Assembly (NCBI GenBank): GCA_046261635.1
Contig: JBHEOL010000150.1
Coordinates: forward strand, 1-15,554
Origin: JBHEPS01 sp046261635
Lineage (GTDB): Bacteria; Acidobacteriota; Thermoanaerobaculia; Gp7-AA8
DNA length: 15,554 bases
Reading direction: 5' to 3'
A model generated the notes under the pieces. It did no database searches. It was not told the origin of the DNA and saw only the letters and a list, made by a program, of their open reading frames with translations. Shown here piece after piece: positions 1-6,737 of the stretch (positions within the stretch are counted from its first letter, which is position 1; every line of letters starts with the position of its first letter). Position numbers and translations under genes: made by a program.

Positions 1-188
1 CCAATATTGCTGACATCGGATGGAATCCAGGATCTGCAGATCGGCCCGGAAGACAGTCGCGGGATGCGGTCGCCCTCGGTTCCGTCGCTTCGCTGCTCGG
101 ACTTGATTTTCGTCGGCTAGGCCGGCGAGGCGCCAAGGAAGCGCGACCGTGAGGTCCCGTAAGGCATGAAAGGTAGGTGAAACCAGGG
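1..188. other. Unassigned left-edge region
   Basis: I see no supportable gene here. Two plus-strand frames are open from the window edge, one to a stop at about 120 and one to about 149. Neither translation resembles a known protein end, so a truncated upstream gene cannot be excluded. A 12-bp palindrome at 31-42 is of chance-level length. The last 80 bases, rich in short G/C blocks and AAGG-type motifs, lead into the lysine-rich micro-ORF and may be its leader. I compared them by memory with common riboswitch cores (c-di-GMP, cobalamin, SAH, ZTP) and found no convincing match. Confidence 0.3.
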
Positions 189-254
189 ATGGCCACGAAG
201 AAAGCCGCTTCTAAGAGCAAGAAAGCCAGCAAGGCTAAAGCGAAGAAGAAATAG
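189..254 (+). CDS. 21-aa lysine/alanine/serine-rich basic micro-protein
   Basis: The ATG at 189 opens a 21-codon frame closed by TAG. The product has 10 Lys, 6 Ala, 3 Ser, 1 Thr and the initiator Met, with no acidic or other hydrophobic residue. It resembles the AK-rich tails of bacterial histone H1-like (Hc1/HctB type) proteins and of tailed HU proteins, so nucleic-acid binding is the natural inference. It lacks any folded domain. An AGG-rich stretch (AGGTAGG, about 171-177) lies roughly 11 bases upstream as a loosely spaced ribosome-binding site. A strong intrinsic terminator starts 24 bases after the stop, which supports a short independent transcript. It is too short to be recognised by homology. 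It could be a real micro-protein, the coding remnant of a longer tailed gene, or a chance frame inside a small RNA. Confidence 0.5.
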   Translation: MATKKAASKSKKASKAKAKKK

Positions 255-277
255 GTCAATCTTCCTTTCGTCAGGAG

Positions 278-307
278 AGGGTCCCTTTCGAGGGACCCTT
301 TTTCTTT
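278..307 (+). terminator. Intrinsic terminator with TTCG tetraloop
   Basis: A perfect 9-bp stem, AGGGTCCCT (278-286) with AGGGACCCT (291-299), encloses a TTCG tetraloop at 287-290. It is followed by a T-rich run, TTTTTCTTTT. This is a textbook Rho-independent terminator on the plus strand. It closes whatever transcript contains the 21-codon ORF, and it separates that transcript from the cyclase gene. Confidence 0.9.
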
Positions 308-344
308 TGTGTGCGGAGCTCCCTGCCTCCCCTGCATCGCCGCA

Positions 345-386
345 GGCGGAGGAAAGGATCCTCCGCCACTCGTTCCCAGCTACAAT
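345..386 (+). promoter_or_regulatory. Palindrome and -10-like box upstream of the cyclase operon
   Basis: A perfect 9-bp inverted repeat, GGCGGAGGA (345-353) with TCCTCCGCC (359-367), has a 5-base spacer. Fourteen bases later comes TACAAT (381-386), a good sigma-70 -10 hexamer. No TTGACA-like -35 box sits 17 bases upstream. The palindrome covers that position instead, as an operator or activator site might. Predicted transcription would begin near 393, just before the GTG start at 406. The palindrome has no T-run, so it does not look like a terminator. Confidence 0.4.
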
Positions 387-405
387 TCCCGGCCAGGTCT
401 CCTCC

Positions 406-2355
406 GTGAACTTTCGAACGCGTCCTCTCATGACCGGCGCTCTGACCGGGCTCGGCATCGCGCTGCTCGTTCTCGCGCTCCGCCAGGCCAGCCCTTCGAT
501 GTTCGGACTCGAATGGCTCTGGGGCGACATCCAGACGCCGTGGATCGCGGCGAAGCTCGAGCCCGATCCCGGGATCGTCATCCTGGCGATCAACGAATCG
601 AGCGTGGACGACCTCGAGAAGCTGAACTACGGCAGGCCCCCCTGGACGCGCGAGCTGATGGGACGGATCGTGGAGGAGGCGAGCAGAGGGGGAGCGCGCC
701 TGATCGTGTTCGACATCCTTTTCTCCGAGGAGCATTTGTATGATCCGTCGGGCGACCGCCGATTCGCGGCGGCGCTGGAGTCGATGCCCGTAGTCCTCGG
801 CGCACAGACCGGAATGGCCGAGACCGAGACCACTGCGGTCGGCCCCCCGTGGGACCGGCTGCTCTGGACCGTGGAGGGTCGCGAGGCGGAGTCTCCCCGT
901 TCGCTGATCGCTCCGATCCCGCTGCTCTCCGGCGCCGCTGGGATCGGAACGCTCCAGCTCCAGATGGAGGAGCGCGCGTCGGTTACGCGGCGGTACGCGA
1001 CGCTGCTTCCGGTCGCCGGCGGCGGCTGGATCCCTTCCCTGGCACTCTCCGCGGCAGCTCGCGCGAACGGCTGGCCACAGGAGGCCCATTGGGACGCGCA
1101 GTCCCGGATGCTGCGCGCGGCATCCCTCGAGATCCCGGTTGGCGAGGATGGGACGTTTCCCATCCGGTGGCGGCGGGGAAGCGCGGGGACAGAGGGGCGC
1201 CTGAGCTATCCGGCCATCGACGTTTCCGCTCTGATCGAGATTTCGCTGGCGCGCGAGGACGGTGTGGACGAGGCAGAGCTCGACCGCATCCTCCGATCGC
1301 GGCTCGAAGGGAAAATCGCGCTCGTCGGATACACGGCCGCGGGACAATTCGACCTCCGCAGCACCCCCCTCTCCGCCGCCTCGGCCGGCGTCGAGATCCA
1401 CGCGAATGCTCTCGACGATCTGCTGCGGGGAGATTTCAACCGCCCGGTCCCGGGCGCTGCGCTGGCCGCCCTGCTGCTCGTGGTGACGGCCCTCCTCGGG
1501 GCCGTCGTGGCGCGGATCGACTCGCAGCCCCTGGCCGCCGTCGCTTTCCTCGCCGTCGCCGCCGCCTGGCTCGGCGCTTCCGCAATCGCTCTCGACCGCG
1601 GCTATCTGCTCCCCGCCGCCGCTCCGGTGATCGCGGCCTTCCTCACGTGGGTGACCATCACGGTGACGCGGTTCATCGCCGAGCAGAAGCGGAGCTCCTA
1701 CCTGAAGGGAACCTTCGGCAGATATGTCTCACCGCAGATTCTCGAATATCTGATTCACAATCCCGACAAGGTGCGTCTCGGGGGAGAGCGGCGCGATCTG
1801 ACGATCCTCTTCTCCGACATCCGGGGATTCACGACGATCTCGGAAGGAAGCGAGCCCGAGGAAGTCGTCGAGATGCTGAATGAGTACCTCACGCGGATGG
1901 TCGACATTCTCCTCCGCCACGGGGGGACCCTCGACAAGTTCATCGGCGACGCGGTCATGGGGTTCTGGAATGCGCCCACGCCGGTTGAGGACCACCCGCG
2001 CCGGGCCGTCGAATGCGCGATCGAGATGGTGGAAGAGACCGCCAGGCTCCGCGAGCAATGGGAGGCGGAGGGGAAGCCTTCGCTCCGGATCGGCGTGGGC
2101 CTGAACACCGGAGAGGCGGTCGTGGGCAACATCGGATCCGACCGGGTGTTCGGCTATACGGTCATCGGGGATGCGGTCAATCTCGCCTCCCGTCTCGAAG
2201 GGAAGAACAAGGACTACGGCACCGAGATCATCGTGAGCGAATCGACCCACCAGCGAATGGGAGAGGGGATTCCCGCGTTCTACCTCGGTGAAGTCCAAGT
2301 CAAGGGTAAGCAGCAGGCAGTCCGAATCTACGAGATCCGGAGACGATCCATATGA
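406..2355 (+). CDS. CHASE2-domain class III adenylate cyclase, membrane-bound
   Basis: The protein is predicted to make cAMP from ATP under control of an extracytoplasmic sensor. From the GTG at 406 it has 649 residues. TM1 is at about 9-26, followed by an exported CHASE2 domain at about 30-345 (motif RELMGRIVEEASRGGARLIV), about three TM helices at 350-427, and a cyclase domain at about 460-615. Catalytic features are visible. The metal aspartates are D471 in FSDIRGF and D515 in FIGDAVMGFW, the adenine-side lysine is K511, and the transition-state residues are N592 and R596 in VNLASRLE. The usual second adenine-specifying Asp is Thr (T585 in YTVIGD), a replacement known in other bacterial adenylate cyclases. 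The frame is open back to a TTG at 307, but that lies on the terminator tail. GTG 406 has a modest AGG eight bases upstream, and ATG 430 is an alternative. The stop overlaps the next gene as ATGA. Confidence 0.93.
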   Translation: MNFRTRPLMTGALTGLGIALLVLALRQASPSMFGLEWLWGDIQTPWIAAKLEPDPGIVILAINESSVDDLEKLNYGRPPWTRELMGRIVEEASRGGARLIVFDILFSEEHLYDPSGDRRFAAALESMPVVLGAQTGMAETETTAVGPPWDRLLWTVEGREAESPRSLIAPIPLLSGAAGIGTLQLQMEERASVTRRYATLLPVAGGGWIPSLALSAAARANGWPQEAHWDAQSRMLRAASLEIPVGEDGTFPIRWRRGSAGTEGRLSYPAIDVSALIEISLAREDGVDEAELDRILRSRLEGKIALVGYTAAGQFDLRSTPLSAASAGVEIHANALDDLLRGDFNRPVPGAALAALLLVVTALLGAVVARIDSQPLAAVAFLAVAAAWLGASAIALDRGYLLPAAAPVIAAFLTWVTITVTRFIAEQKRSSYLKGTFGRYVSPQILEYLIHNPDKVRLGGERRDLTILFSDIRGFTTISEGSEPEEVVEMLNEYLTRMVDILLRHGGTLDKFIGDAVMGFWNAPTPVEDHPRRAVECAIEMVEETARLREQWEAEGKPSLRIGVGLNTGEAVVGNIGSDRVFGYTVIGDAVNLASRLEGKNKDYGTEIIVSESTHQRMGEGIPAFYLGEVQVKGKQQAVRIYEIRRRSI

Positions 2356-3113
2356 GAAATCTGGCCATAGTCATCTTTGCCATGGCGGTCGCAGCGGCGG
2401 CGACCGCGGCGACCGCCCCTCTCTTCAGCTCCGCCAATGAGAGCCGGTGGGAGGTCCAGCAGGGCGGCAAGGCCGCCGGCACCGTAACCCTCCTGACCGA
2501 CGGCAGAAGCAGCCGCACCGAATGGTCTTCGGGCCAGGGAGCTCCGACCGTCTTCATCGCCACGGATGGAAAAATCTGGGTCCGTGCGAGCGGTGGCGAC
2601 GTCGCGATGAACGACTGGAAGGGCGAAGGGAAACAGGTGATCCCGGCGCTGCTGCTTCCGACCACGAGCACTCCGCGCGACAAGGTGGATCTGGCCGGCG
2701 GGCATCCTCGAAGTTACGCTTTTGGCGATAGCGTTGCGGCGTATCGCTGGGATGAGATCGGCCCGGTCACGATCGAGGTGAAGTCGGGCGCGCAGACCTG
2801 GAGCCTCACGCGAAAATCCGCGGTCAAGGCTTCCGCCGACCCCTCTCTTTACGAGGTCCGCGCGAAAAAAGGCGGCCTCTCGCGGCTCGCCCGCCTCTCC
2901 GACAACCTTCTCGGCCCGGCCGACACGTCGGTCTCGGCGACAGCGGGCGGACGCGGAGTCGAAAAGGGGGCGCGGTTCAAGGATGGGGGCGACTACGACG
3001 CGCTCGCTGCCGTTGAGACCACCGACGACGAGATCGACGCATCGCTCGAGACCGAGCTCACCGCCTTCCAGAAAGAAGGCAAGGTCGGACGCAATCAGGG
3101 AGGCTCCCGATGA
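2352..3113 (+). CDS. Exported protein of unknown function
   Basis: I do not recognise this 253-aa protein. Residues 1-22 form a clear Sec signal peptide: a short basic N-terminus, an Ala/Val/Ile core, and cleavage after ATA near residue 22. The mature part is beta-leaning and polar, with alternating short strands in its first 130 residues (for example WEVQQGGKAAGTVTLL, then TVFIATDGKIWVRA). This loosely recalls LolA/DUF4412-like periplasmic folds, though that is only an impression. The last 40 residues are rich in Asp and Glu and look flexible. The ATG shares bases with the cyclase stop (ATGA), and its own stop overlaps the M48 start the same way, so all three are translationally coupled. GGAG at about 2338-2341 can serve as ribosome-binding site. 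The context suggests a periplasmic partner of the cyclase sensor or of the peptidase. Confidence 0.85.
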   Translation: MRNLAIVIFAMAVAAAATAATAPLFSSANESRWEVQQGGKAAGTVTLLTDGRSSRTEWSSGQGAPTVFIATDGKIWVRASGGDVAMNDWKGEGKQVIPALLLPTTSTPRDKVDLAGGHPRSYAFGDSVAAYRWDEIGPVTIEVKSGAQTWSLTRKSAVKASADPSLYEVRAKKGGLSRLARLSDNLLGPADTSVSATAGGRGVEKGARFKDGGDYDALAAVETTDDEIDASLETELTAFQKEGKVGRNQGGSR

Positions 3114-3916
3114 AATTCGCCGTTACCGCACTGCTCGCACTCGCGATCGCTCAACCGGCGTTCGCCCAGTGGGATCTCCTGAAGAAGGGCGCCACCATGG
3201 CTCGTGCCATGACTCGCGATTTCACCGAAGAGGAAGAAGTCGCCATTGGACGCATCGTGGCAGCCCGCGTACTGGCTACCTATCCCCTATCCGACGACAA
3301 GGCGATGCAGCGGTATGTGAACCTGGTCGGCGAGACGGTCGCCGCATACTCCGATCGGCCGTCGCTGGACTGGCACTTCGCCGTCCTCGACACTCCGGTC
3401 GTGAACGCCTTCTCGTGCCCCGGCGGCTACATCTTCATCACCGAGGGTGCGCTCGCCCAGATCACCTCCGAGGCCGAGCTCGCCGTGGTCCTGGGACACG
3501 AGATCGCCCACGCCACCGAGAAGCACATCCTGAAGGAAGTCAAACGCGCCAACGTCGTGACCGAGGGGATGAACATCGCTCAATCCGAGCTCGGAGGCGG
3601 CGGGATGAGCGATGCCCTGGCGCGAAAGGTCAGCGATCTCGCTTACCAGAAGCTCTTCAACACCGGCATCGGCCGGAAGGAGGAGCTGGCCGCGGACCGG
3701 ATTGGGGTCGAGCTGGCCGCGGCGGCCGGTTATCGCTCGGCGGCCTACCTCGATTTCCTCGAAAACCTACAGGCGCTCGCCTCGGCGAAGAGCTCCTCGT
3801 TCGAGCAGCTCGGATCGACCCACCCCGGCCCTGACGATCGGCTCAAAGCGGTCCGCTCCCGCTTGAGCGATTCGGGCCAGCTGCTCGCCGAGCGGTGGGA
3901 AAAGAAGACGCGGTAA
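3110..3916 (+). CDS. Secreted M48-family zinc metallopeptidase
   Basis: This 268-aa zinc endopeptidase follows the compact periplasmic M48 plan (BepA/LoiP-like catalytic domain) without the HtpX membrane helices. A signal peptide ends at about residue 19 (AFA before QW). The zinc site is H130-E131-I132-A133-H134, with the third ligand E192 in ELAAD. The C-terminal THPGPDDRLKAV motif is typical of the family. No TPR domain follows, so it lacks the substrate-handling part of BepA. A strong GGGAGG ribosome-binding site (3098-3103) sits six bases before the ATG, and the start overlaps the upstream stop as ATGA. Such enzymes usually degrade or quality-control misfolded outer-membrane proteins. Co-transcription with a cAMP-producing sensor suggests an envelope-stress role, which is inference. 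Confidence 0.92.
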   Translation: MKFAVTALLALAIAQPAFAQWDLLKKGATMARAMTRDFTEEEEVAIGRIVAARVLATYPLSDDKAMQRYVNLVGETVAAYSDRPSLDWHFAVLDTPVVNAFSCPGGYIFITEGALAQITSEAELAVVLGHEIAHATEKHILKEVKRANVVTEGMNIAQSELGGGGMSDALARKVSDLAYQKLFNTGIGRKEELAADRIGVELAAAAGYRSAAYLDFLENLQALASAKSSSFEQLGSTHPGPDDRLKAVRSRLSDSGQLLAERWEKKTR

Positions 3917-3934
3917 CTCACCATCACTGACTTC

Positions 3935-3965
3935 CTCCCGCTCCGCGATCCCCGCGGAGCGGGAG
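3935..3965 (+). terminator. Stem-loop after the cyclase/M48 operon
   Basis: A 13-bp perfect stem (3935-3947 with 3953-3965) encloses a 5-base ATCCC loop, 18 bases after the M48 stop. No T-run follows. It may therefore be a Rho-assisted terminator or an mRNA 3'-end stabiliser rather than a classical intrinsic terminator. Its position at the end of the trio supports an operon boundary. Confidence 0.4.
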
Positions 3966-4022
3966 CGGCGAGTCACCGGCGGCCGGACGCAACCTTCCGG
4001 GCCCTAGATCGTTCTTACAGAC

Positions 4023-4706
4023 ATGAACGGTCCCGTCTCCCGCAGCGTCCACCTCGTCGCCCTCTTCCTCCTGGTTGCCGGATCCGCCCTCGCGGAGGGC
4101 GAAATCGGACGGGAAATTCATGAGTCGTCCCCGGCGGCCGGGATCGTCCGTGTCGAGATCGAAATCCCGATCGCCGAGCTGCGGGTCGAGAACTCCCCCG
4201 GACCGACCATCGACGTCACGGGAACCATCAGGCAGAAGTTCTCCCGCCGGGACGATCGCGAGTGGGCCGAGGCCGTCGTCCAGTCGACGCGGATCGTCAT
4301 GGAGAAGCGGGGCGACCGCCTGGTGATCCGACGGGTCCAGGGCCCTGAAGCCGACAACTGGAAGGCCAAGAGATCTCCCGCGACCATCCGGTCGACCGTC
4401 GCGGTCCCGAAAGGGATGGCCATCGAGGTCGATCAGTCGATCGGGGAGCTCGAGATCGACGGATCGTTCGGTGAGATCGACGTCGAGCTCAACATCGGAG
4501 ACCTCTGGATTCGCACGCCGAGGCAGAATGTGCGGCAGCTCACGGCGCGAGCGCGGATCGGAGAGGTTCATGCGAACCTCGGGGACCGGATCATCTCGAA
4601 GGAAGGGCTGCTGGCCGGGGAAACGCTCTGGTCGAACGACTCGGGGCTCCATCGATTCCGTGCAGAAGTCGGGATCGGATCGATCAAGATCGAGCTGACG
4701 CGGTAG
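4023..4706 (+). CDS. Exported beta-rich protein, DUF4097/adhesin-like
   Basis: This 227-aa protein has a signal peptide at residues 1-24 (hydrophobic core HLVALFLLVAG, cleavage after ALA). The mature part consists of repeated short strands with a GxLEIDGSFGEIDVELNIGD-like rhythm, in which Ile/Val alternates with charged residues every few positions. That pattern is the hallmark of the toastrack/DUF4097 solenoid found in secreted proteins of many bacteria, and no enzymatic motif is visible. The ATG at 4023 has no Shine-Dalgarno sequence. A TAGATC box at 4005-4010 could be a weak -10, which would give an almost leaderless mRNA. The gene converges on the nucleotidyltransferase gene, with 12 bases between the stops and no terminator in between. 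The function is unknown and the fold assignment is by pattern only. Confidence 0.78.
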   Translation: MNGPVSRSVHLVALFLLVAGSALAEGEIGREIHESSPAAGIVRVEIEIPIAELRVENSPGPTIDVTGTIRQKFSRRDDREWAEAVVQSTRIVMEKRGDRLVIRRVQGPEADNWKAKRSPATIRSTVAVPKGMAIEVDQSIGELEIDGSFGEIDVELNIGDLWIRTPRQNVRQLTARARIGEVHANLGDRIISKEGLLAGETLWSNDSGLHRFRAEVGIGSIKIELTR

Positions 4707-4718
4707 CACGCCCGGGTT

Positions 4719-5876
4719 TCACGGCTCGGAAGCCCGCCCGCGCAACCAGGCCTCGGCGGCATCACGAGTCGTGACCTCTCCGCGAACCTGAGCGAGAATC
4801 AGCTCCTGCTTGAGCTGTCCGAGGATGGGACCCGGTGCGACGCCGGCCAGCTCGGCGATCTCCAGCCCGCCGAGCAGCGGCTCGATCGAGAACAGCCCTT
4901 CGCCCCTGGTCGAGATTCTCTCCTTCACGCGGGCTGCCGATTCCGCATCTCCCAGCGCAAGCCTCAGCGAGGCACCCCTCCGCGCCCCCAGTTCCCCCGT
5001 CTGGTAGAGCAGGACGTCGAGATCTCCCTTCGCGATTGCCTCGTCGAGGGCTCGATCGAATGCGAGCACCGCCCCGGCATCCGCAACGAGGATTCCAGGA
5101 AGGCGGAGAGCTTCAGCCGTCACGCGAAGCGCATCGGGCTCGTCTCGGAAAATGGATGCGAGGGCCACCGCGGCGTCGCCCGGGGTGACCTTGGCATAGA
5201 GCGGCGGAATATCCCGGCCGAACAGGGCTGGTCCGGTTCCGGTGAGAGCGAAGGCTTTGGCGGCCCGGGACGGCTCACCGGTCGAGAGAATCATCTCGAG
5301 CTCGCTCGCCACTCTCTCGACTGCGACATCACGCAACCTGGGCGCGACTTCCCTCGAGACGCGCGCGGTCTCGGGATCCAGCTCGAAACCGAAAATCGAG
5401 GCCATCCGCACGGCCTTGAGCACGCGAAGGGGATCGTCCTCCAGGTTCTCGGCCCTCACCATGCGGACGAGGCGGCGCTCCACATCGGCAGCTCCGCCGA
5501 AGGGGTCGATCAGCCGTGCGGCACCCTCGAGCGGCAGCGCCATCGCATTGATGGTGAAGTCCCGTCGCCCGAGGTCGTCCTCGATCGAGCCGCGGGTGAC
5601 CTCGGTGAAGTCGTAGCTGCGCCGGCCGAGCACCACGCGCCAGCTGACGAACCGCTCCCGCCCGAGCTCGATCAGGCGGGCGCCGTGCCGCTCGGCGAAA
5701 TCGCGGGCAACTCCCTCGGCGCCATCAACGGTGATGTCGATGTCGAGCGAGGCGCGGCCGAGCAAGGCGTCCCGAAGAGCGCCGCCCACGATCCAGGCCG
5801 TGCCGCGGACCGATGTGGCCTCGGGAAAGGCGGTCACGATGGCCCGCCGAATCTCGCTGGAGGTCACCGGACTCAT
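4719..5876 (-). CDS. Class II CCA-adding/poly(A) polymerase-family nucleotidyltransferase
   Basis: This 385-aa enzyme adds nucleotides to RNA 3' ends, either CCA on tRNA or a poly(A) tail. The N-terminal head carries VGGALRDALLGR (30-41), the metal pair D45 and D47 in LDIDITVDG, D89 in the YDFTEVTR strand, and RRDFTINAMA (104-113). After these come DPFGG with DVERRLVRMV (124-140) and the nucleotide-selecting EDDPLRVLKAVRMA helix (146-159). A helical body and tail follow, and no HD phosphohydrolase domain is visible. The motifs are shared by CCA enzymes and PcnB-type poly(A) polymerases. In a genome with only one homologue the CCA activity is expected, but the sequence alone does not decide, so no symbol is given. 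The ATG overlaps the stop of the upstream FAH gene as ATGA, with no strong ribosome-binding site, so its translation is probably coupled. Confidence 0.93.
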   Translation of the reverse strand: MSPVTSSEIRRAIVTAFPEATSVRGTAWIVGGALRDALLGRASLDIDITVDGAEGVARDFAERHGARLIELGRERFVSWRVVLGRRSYDFTEVTRGSIEDDLGRRDFTINAMALPLEGAARLIDPFGGAADVERRLVRMVRAENLEDDPLRVLKAVRMASIFGFELDPETARVSREVAPRLRDVAVERVASELEMILSTGEPSRAAKAFALTGTGPALFGRDIPPLYAKVTPGDAAVALASIFRDEPDALRVTAEALRLPGILVADAGAVLAFDRALDEAIAKGDLDVLLYQTGELGARRGASLRLALGDAESAARVKERISTRGEGLFSIEPLLGGLEIAELAGVAPGPILGQLKQELILAQVRGEVTTRDAAEAWLRGRASEP

Positions 5877-6652
5877 TGAGCTGCAGGGGCCCGAACGCTG
5901 TTGCGGAGGATTCCGATTCCTTCGATCTCGACCTCGACAACGTCGCCCGGTGCCATCGGACCGACTCCTGCCGGCGTGCCTGTGAGCACGACGTCGCCGG
6001 GCTCGAGAGTCATCACCGCGGTGATGAACTCCAGCAGGAAGCCCGGCCCGAACACCATCCCGGACGTTCTCCCCTCCTGGCGAATTTCGCCGTTCAGCCG
6101 GGTGGTCAGAGCGAGATCTGCCGGATCGAGATCGGGAACGATCGCCGGACCGAGGGGACAGAAGGTATCGAATCCCTTGCCGCGGGTGAACTGGACGTCC
6201 TTCTTCTGAAGATCCCGCGCCGTGACGTCGTTGGCGCAGGTGAACCCGAGAACATAGCCGCGCCAGTCGGCGCTCTTCAGTCGGCGGGCGCGTCGGCCGA
6301 TGACGATCGCGAGCTCTCCCTCGAAGTCGACGCGCTCGGAGATCAGCGGGTACTCGATCTCCCCCCGTGGGTCGAGCACGGAAGAGGGAGGCTTCAGGAA
6401 GATGATCGGCTCAGTGGGAACCTCGTTGCCCAGCTCTCTGGCGTGATCGGCGTAGTTCCTCCCGACAGCGACGATCTTGCCGGGAAGGACGGGAGCGAGC
6501 AGGCGTGCCGAGCCGATCTCGATCTCCTCGCCCGTACCTTCCCGGGCGGAGCCGAGATCGGAAACCGAGCCGGCGAGCGTCAGGCGGGCGACCCGGTCGT
6601 CTCCGATGGCATAGCGCGCCGAGCCGTTATGGTGAACTCGATAGATTCTCAA
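5873..6652 (-). CDS. Fumarylacetoacetate hydrolase (FAH/FAHD1)-family protein
   Basis: This 259-aa protein belongs to the FAH superfamily, which acts on 2-oxo acids as acylpyruvase, oxaloacetate decarboxylase or 2-hydroxyhepta-2,4-diene-dioate isomerase. The family core begins with KIVAVGRNYADHA, continues with the metal-ligand region FEGELAIVIG, then NDVTARDLQ and KGFDTFCPLGP, and ends with VLTGTPAGVGPMAPGD. The length matches the short FAHD1-like type. The first codons (MRIYRV) are typical for the family and read from a TTG at 6652-6650. GGGGA lies five bases upstream on the coding strand. A promoter at 6709-6737 and a leader hairpin at 6677-6696 precede it. It overlaps the nucleotidyltransferase gene by four bases. 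Its substrate cannot be told from sequence, and the pairing with an RNA enzyme has no obvious metabolic logic. Confidence 0.92.
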   Translation of the reverse strand: MRIYRVHHNGSARYAIGDDRVARLTLAGSVSDLGSAREGTGEEIEIGSARLLAPVLPGKIVAVGRNYADHARELGNEVPTEPIIFLKPPSSVLDPRGEIEYPLISERVDFEGELAIVIGRRARRLKSADWRGYVLGFTCANDVTARDLQKKDVQFTRGKGFDTFCPLGPAIVPDLDPADLALTTRLNGEIRQEGRTSGMVFGPGFLLEFITAVMTLEPGDVVLTGTPAGVGPMAPGDVVEVEIEGIGILRNSVRAPAAQ

Positions 6653-6657
6653 GCGTT

Positions 6658-6662
6658 TCCCC
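6658..6662 (-). promoter_or_regulatory. Ribosome-binding site supporting the TTG start of the FAH gene
   Basis: GGGGA on the minus strand lies five bases before the TTG at 6652-6650. No ATG or GTG gives the conserved MRIYRV family start, so this site supports TTG. Confidence 0.55.
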
Positions 6663-6676
6663 GGCCGCGAAGAGTG

Positions 6677-6696
6677 CGCCTCCGGGGGCGGAGGCG
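6677..6696 (-). promoter_or_regulatory. Hairpin in the leader of the FAH-nucleotidyltransferase mRNA
   Basis: An 8-bp perfect stem, CGCCTCCG with CGGAGGCG, encloses a 4-base C-run loop on the transcribed strand. It falls between the predicted transcription start near 6702 and the ribosome-binding site. It could protect the 5' end or modulate translation. No ligand-binding architecture is visible, and GC-rich sequence makes chance stems common. Confidence 0.35.
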
Positions 6697-6708
6697 GGCG
6701 GACACCGC

Positions 6709-6737
6709 ATTGTAACGCGGCGGCGCGAGAGGGTCAG
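6709..6737 (-). promoter_or_regulatory. Sigma-70-type promoter for the FAH-nucleotidyltransferase operon
   Basis: On the minus strand CTGACC (6737-6732) is followed, after exactly 17 bases, by TACAAT (6714-6709). That is 4 of 6 and 5 of 6 matches to consensus. The -35 box overlaps the stop of the upstream 518-aa gene. The predicted start near 6702 leaves a leader of about 50 bases. This is the best complete promoter in the window. Confidence 0.6.

Noticed and set aside
31..42. 12-bp palindrome GATCTGCAGATC
   Set aside because: A few palindromes of this length are expected by chance in 15 kb, and there is no gene start or promoter around it.
100..188. Possible riboswitch before the micro-ORF
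   Set aside because: GGTAGG/GAAACC fragments hint at a structured RNA, but no complete known core could be traced by eye.
307..405. TTG at 307 as the cyclase start
   Set aside because: It lies in the T-run of the upstream terminator and adds 33 residues unlike a membrane N-terminus. GTG 406 gives a short leader directly before TM1.
271..1401. Long minus-strand frame opposite the cyclase gene
   Set aside because: Its translation is Arg/Pro/Gly-rich with no family pattern, while the plus strand encodes a complete CHASE2-cyclase. It is a high-GC shadow frame.
2155..2160. Thr at the adenine-specifying Asp position as a sign of a guanylate or inactive cyclase
   Set aside because: Lys/Thr pairs are known in functional bacterial adenylate cyclases, and both metal Asp plus the Asn/Arg pair are intact.
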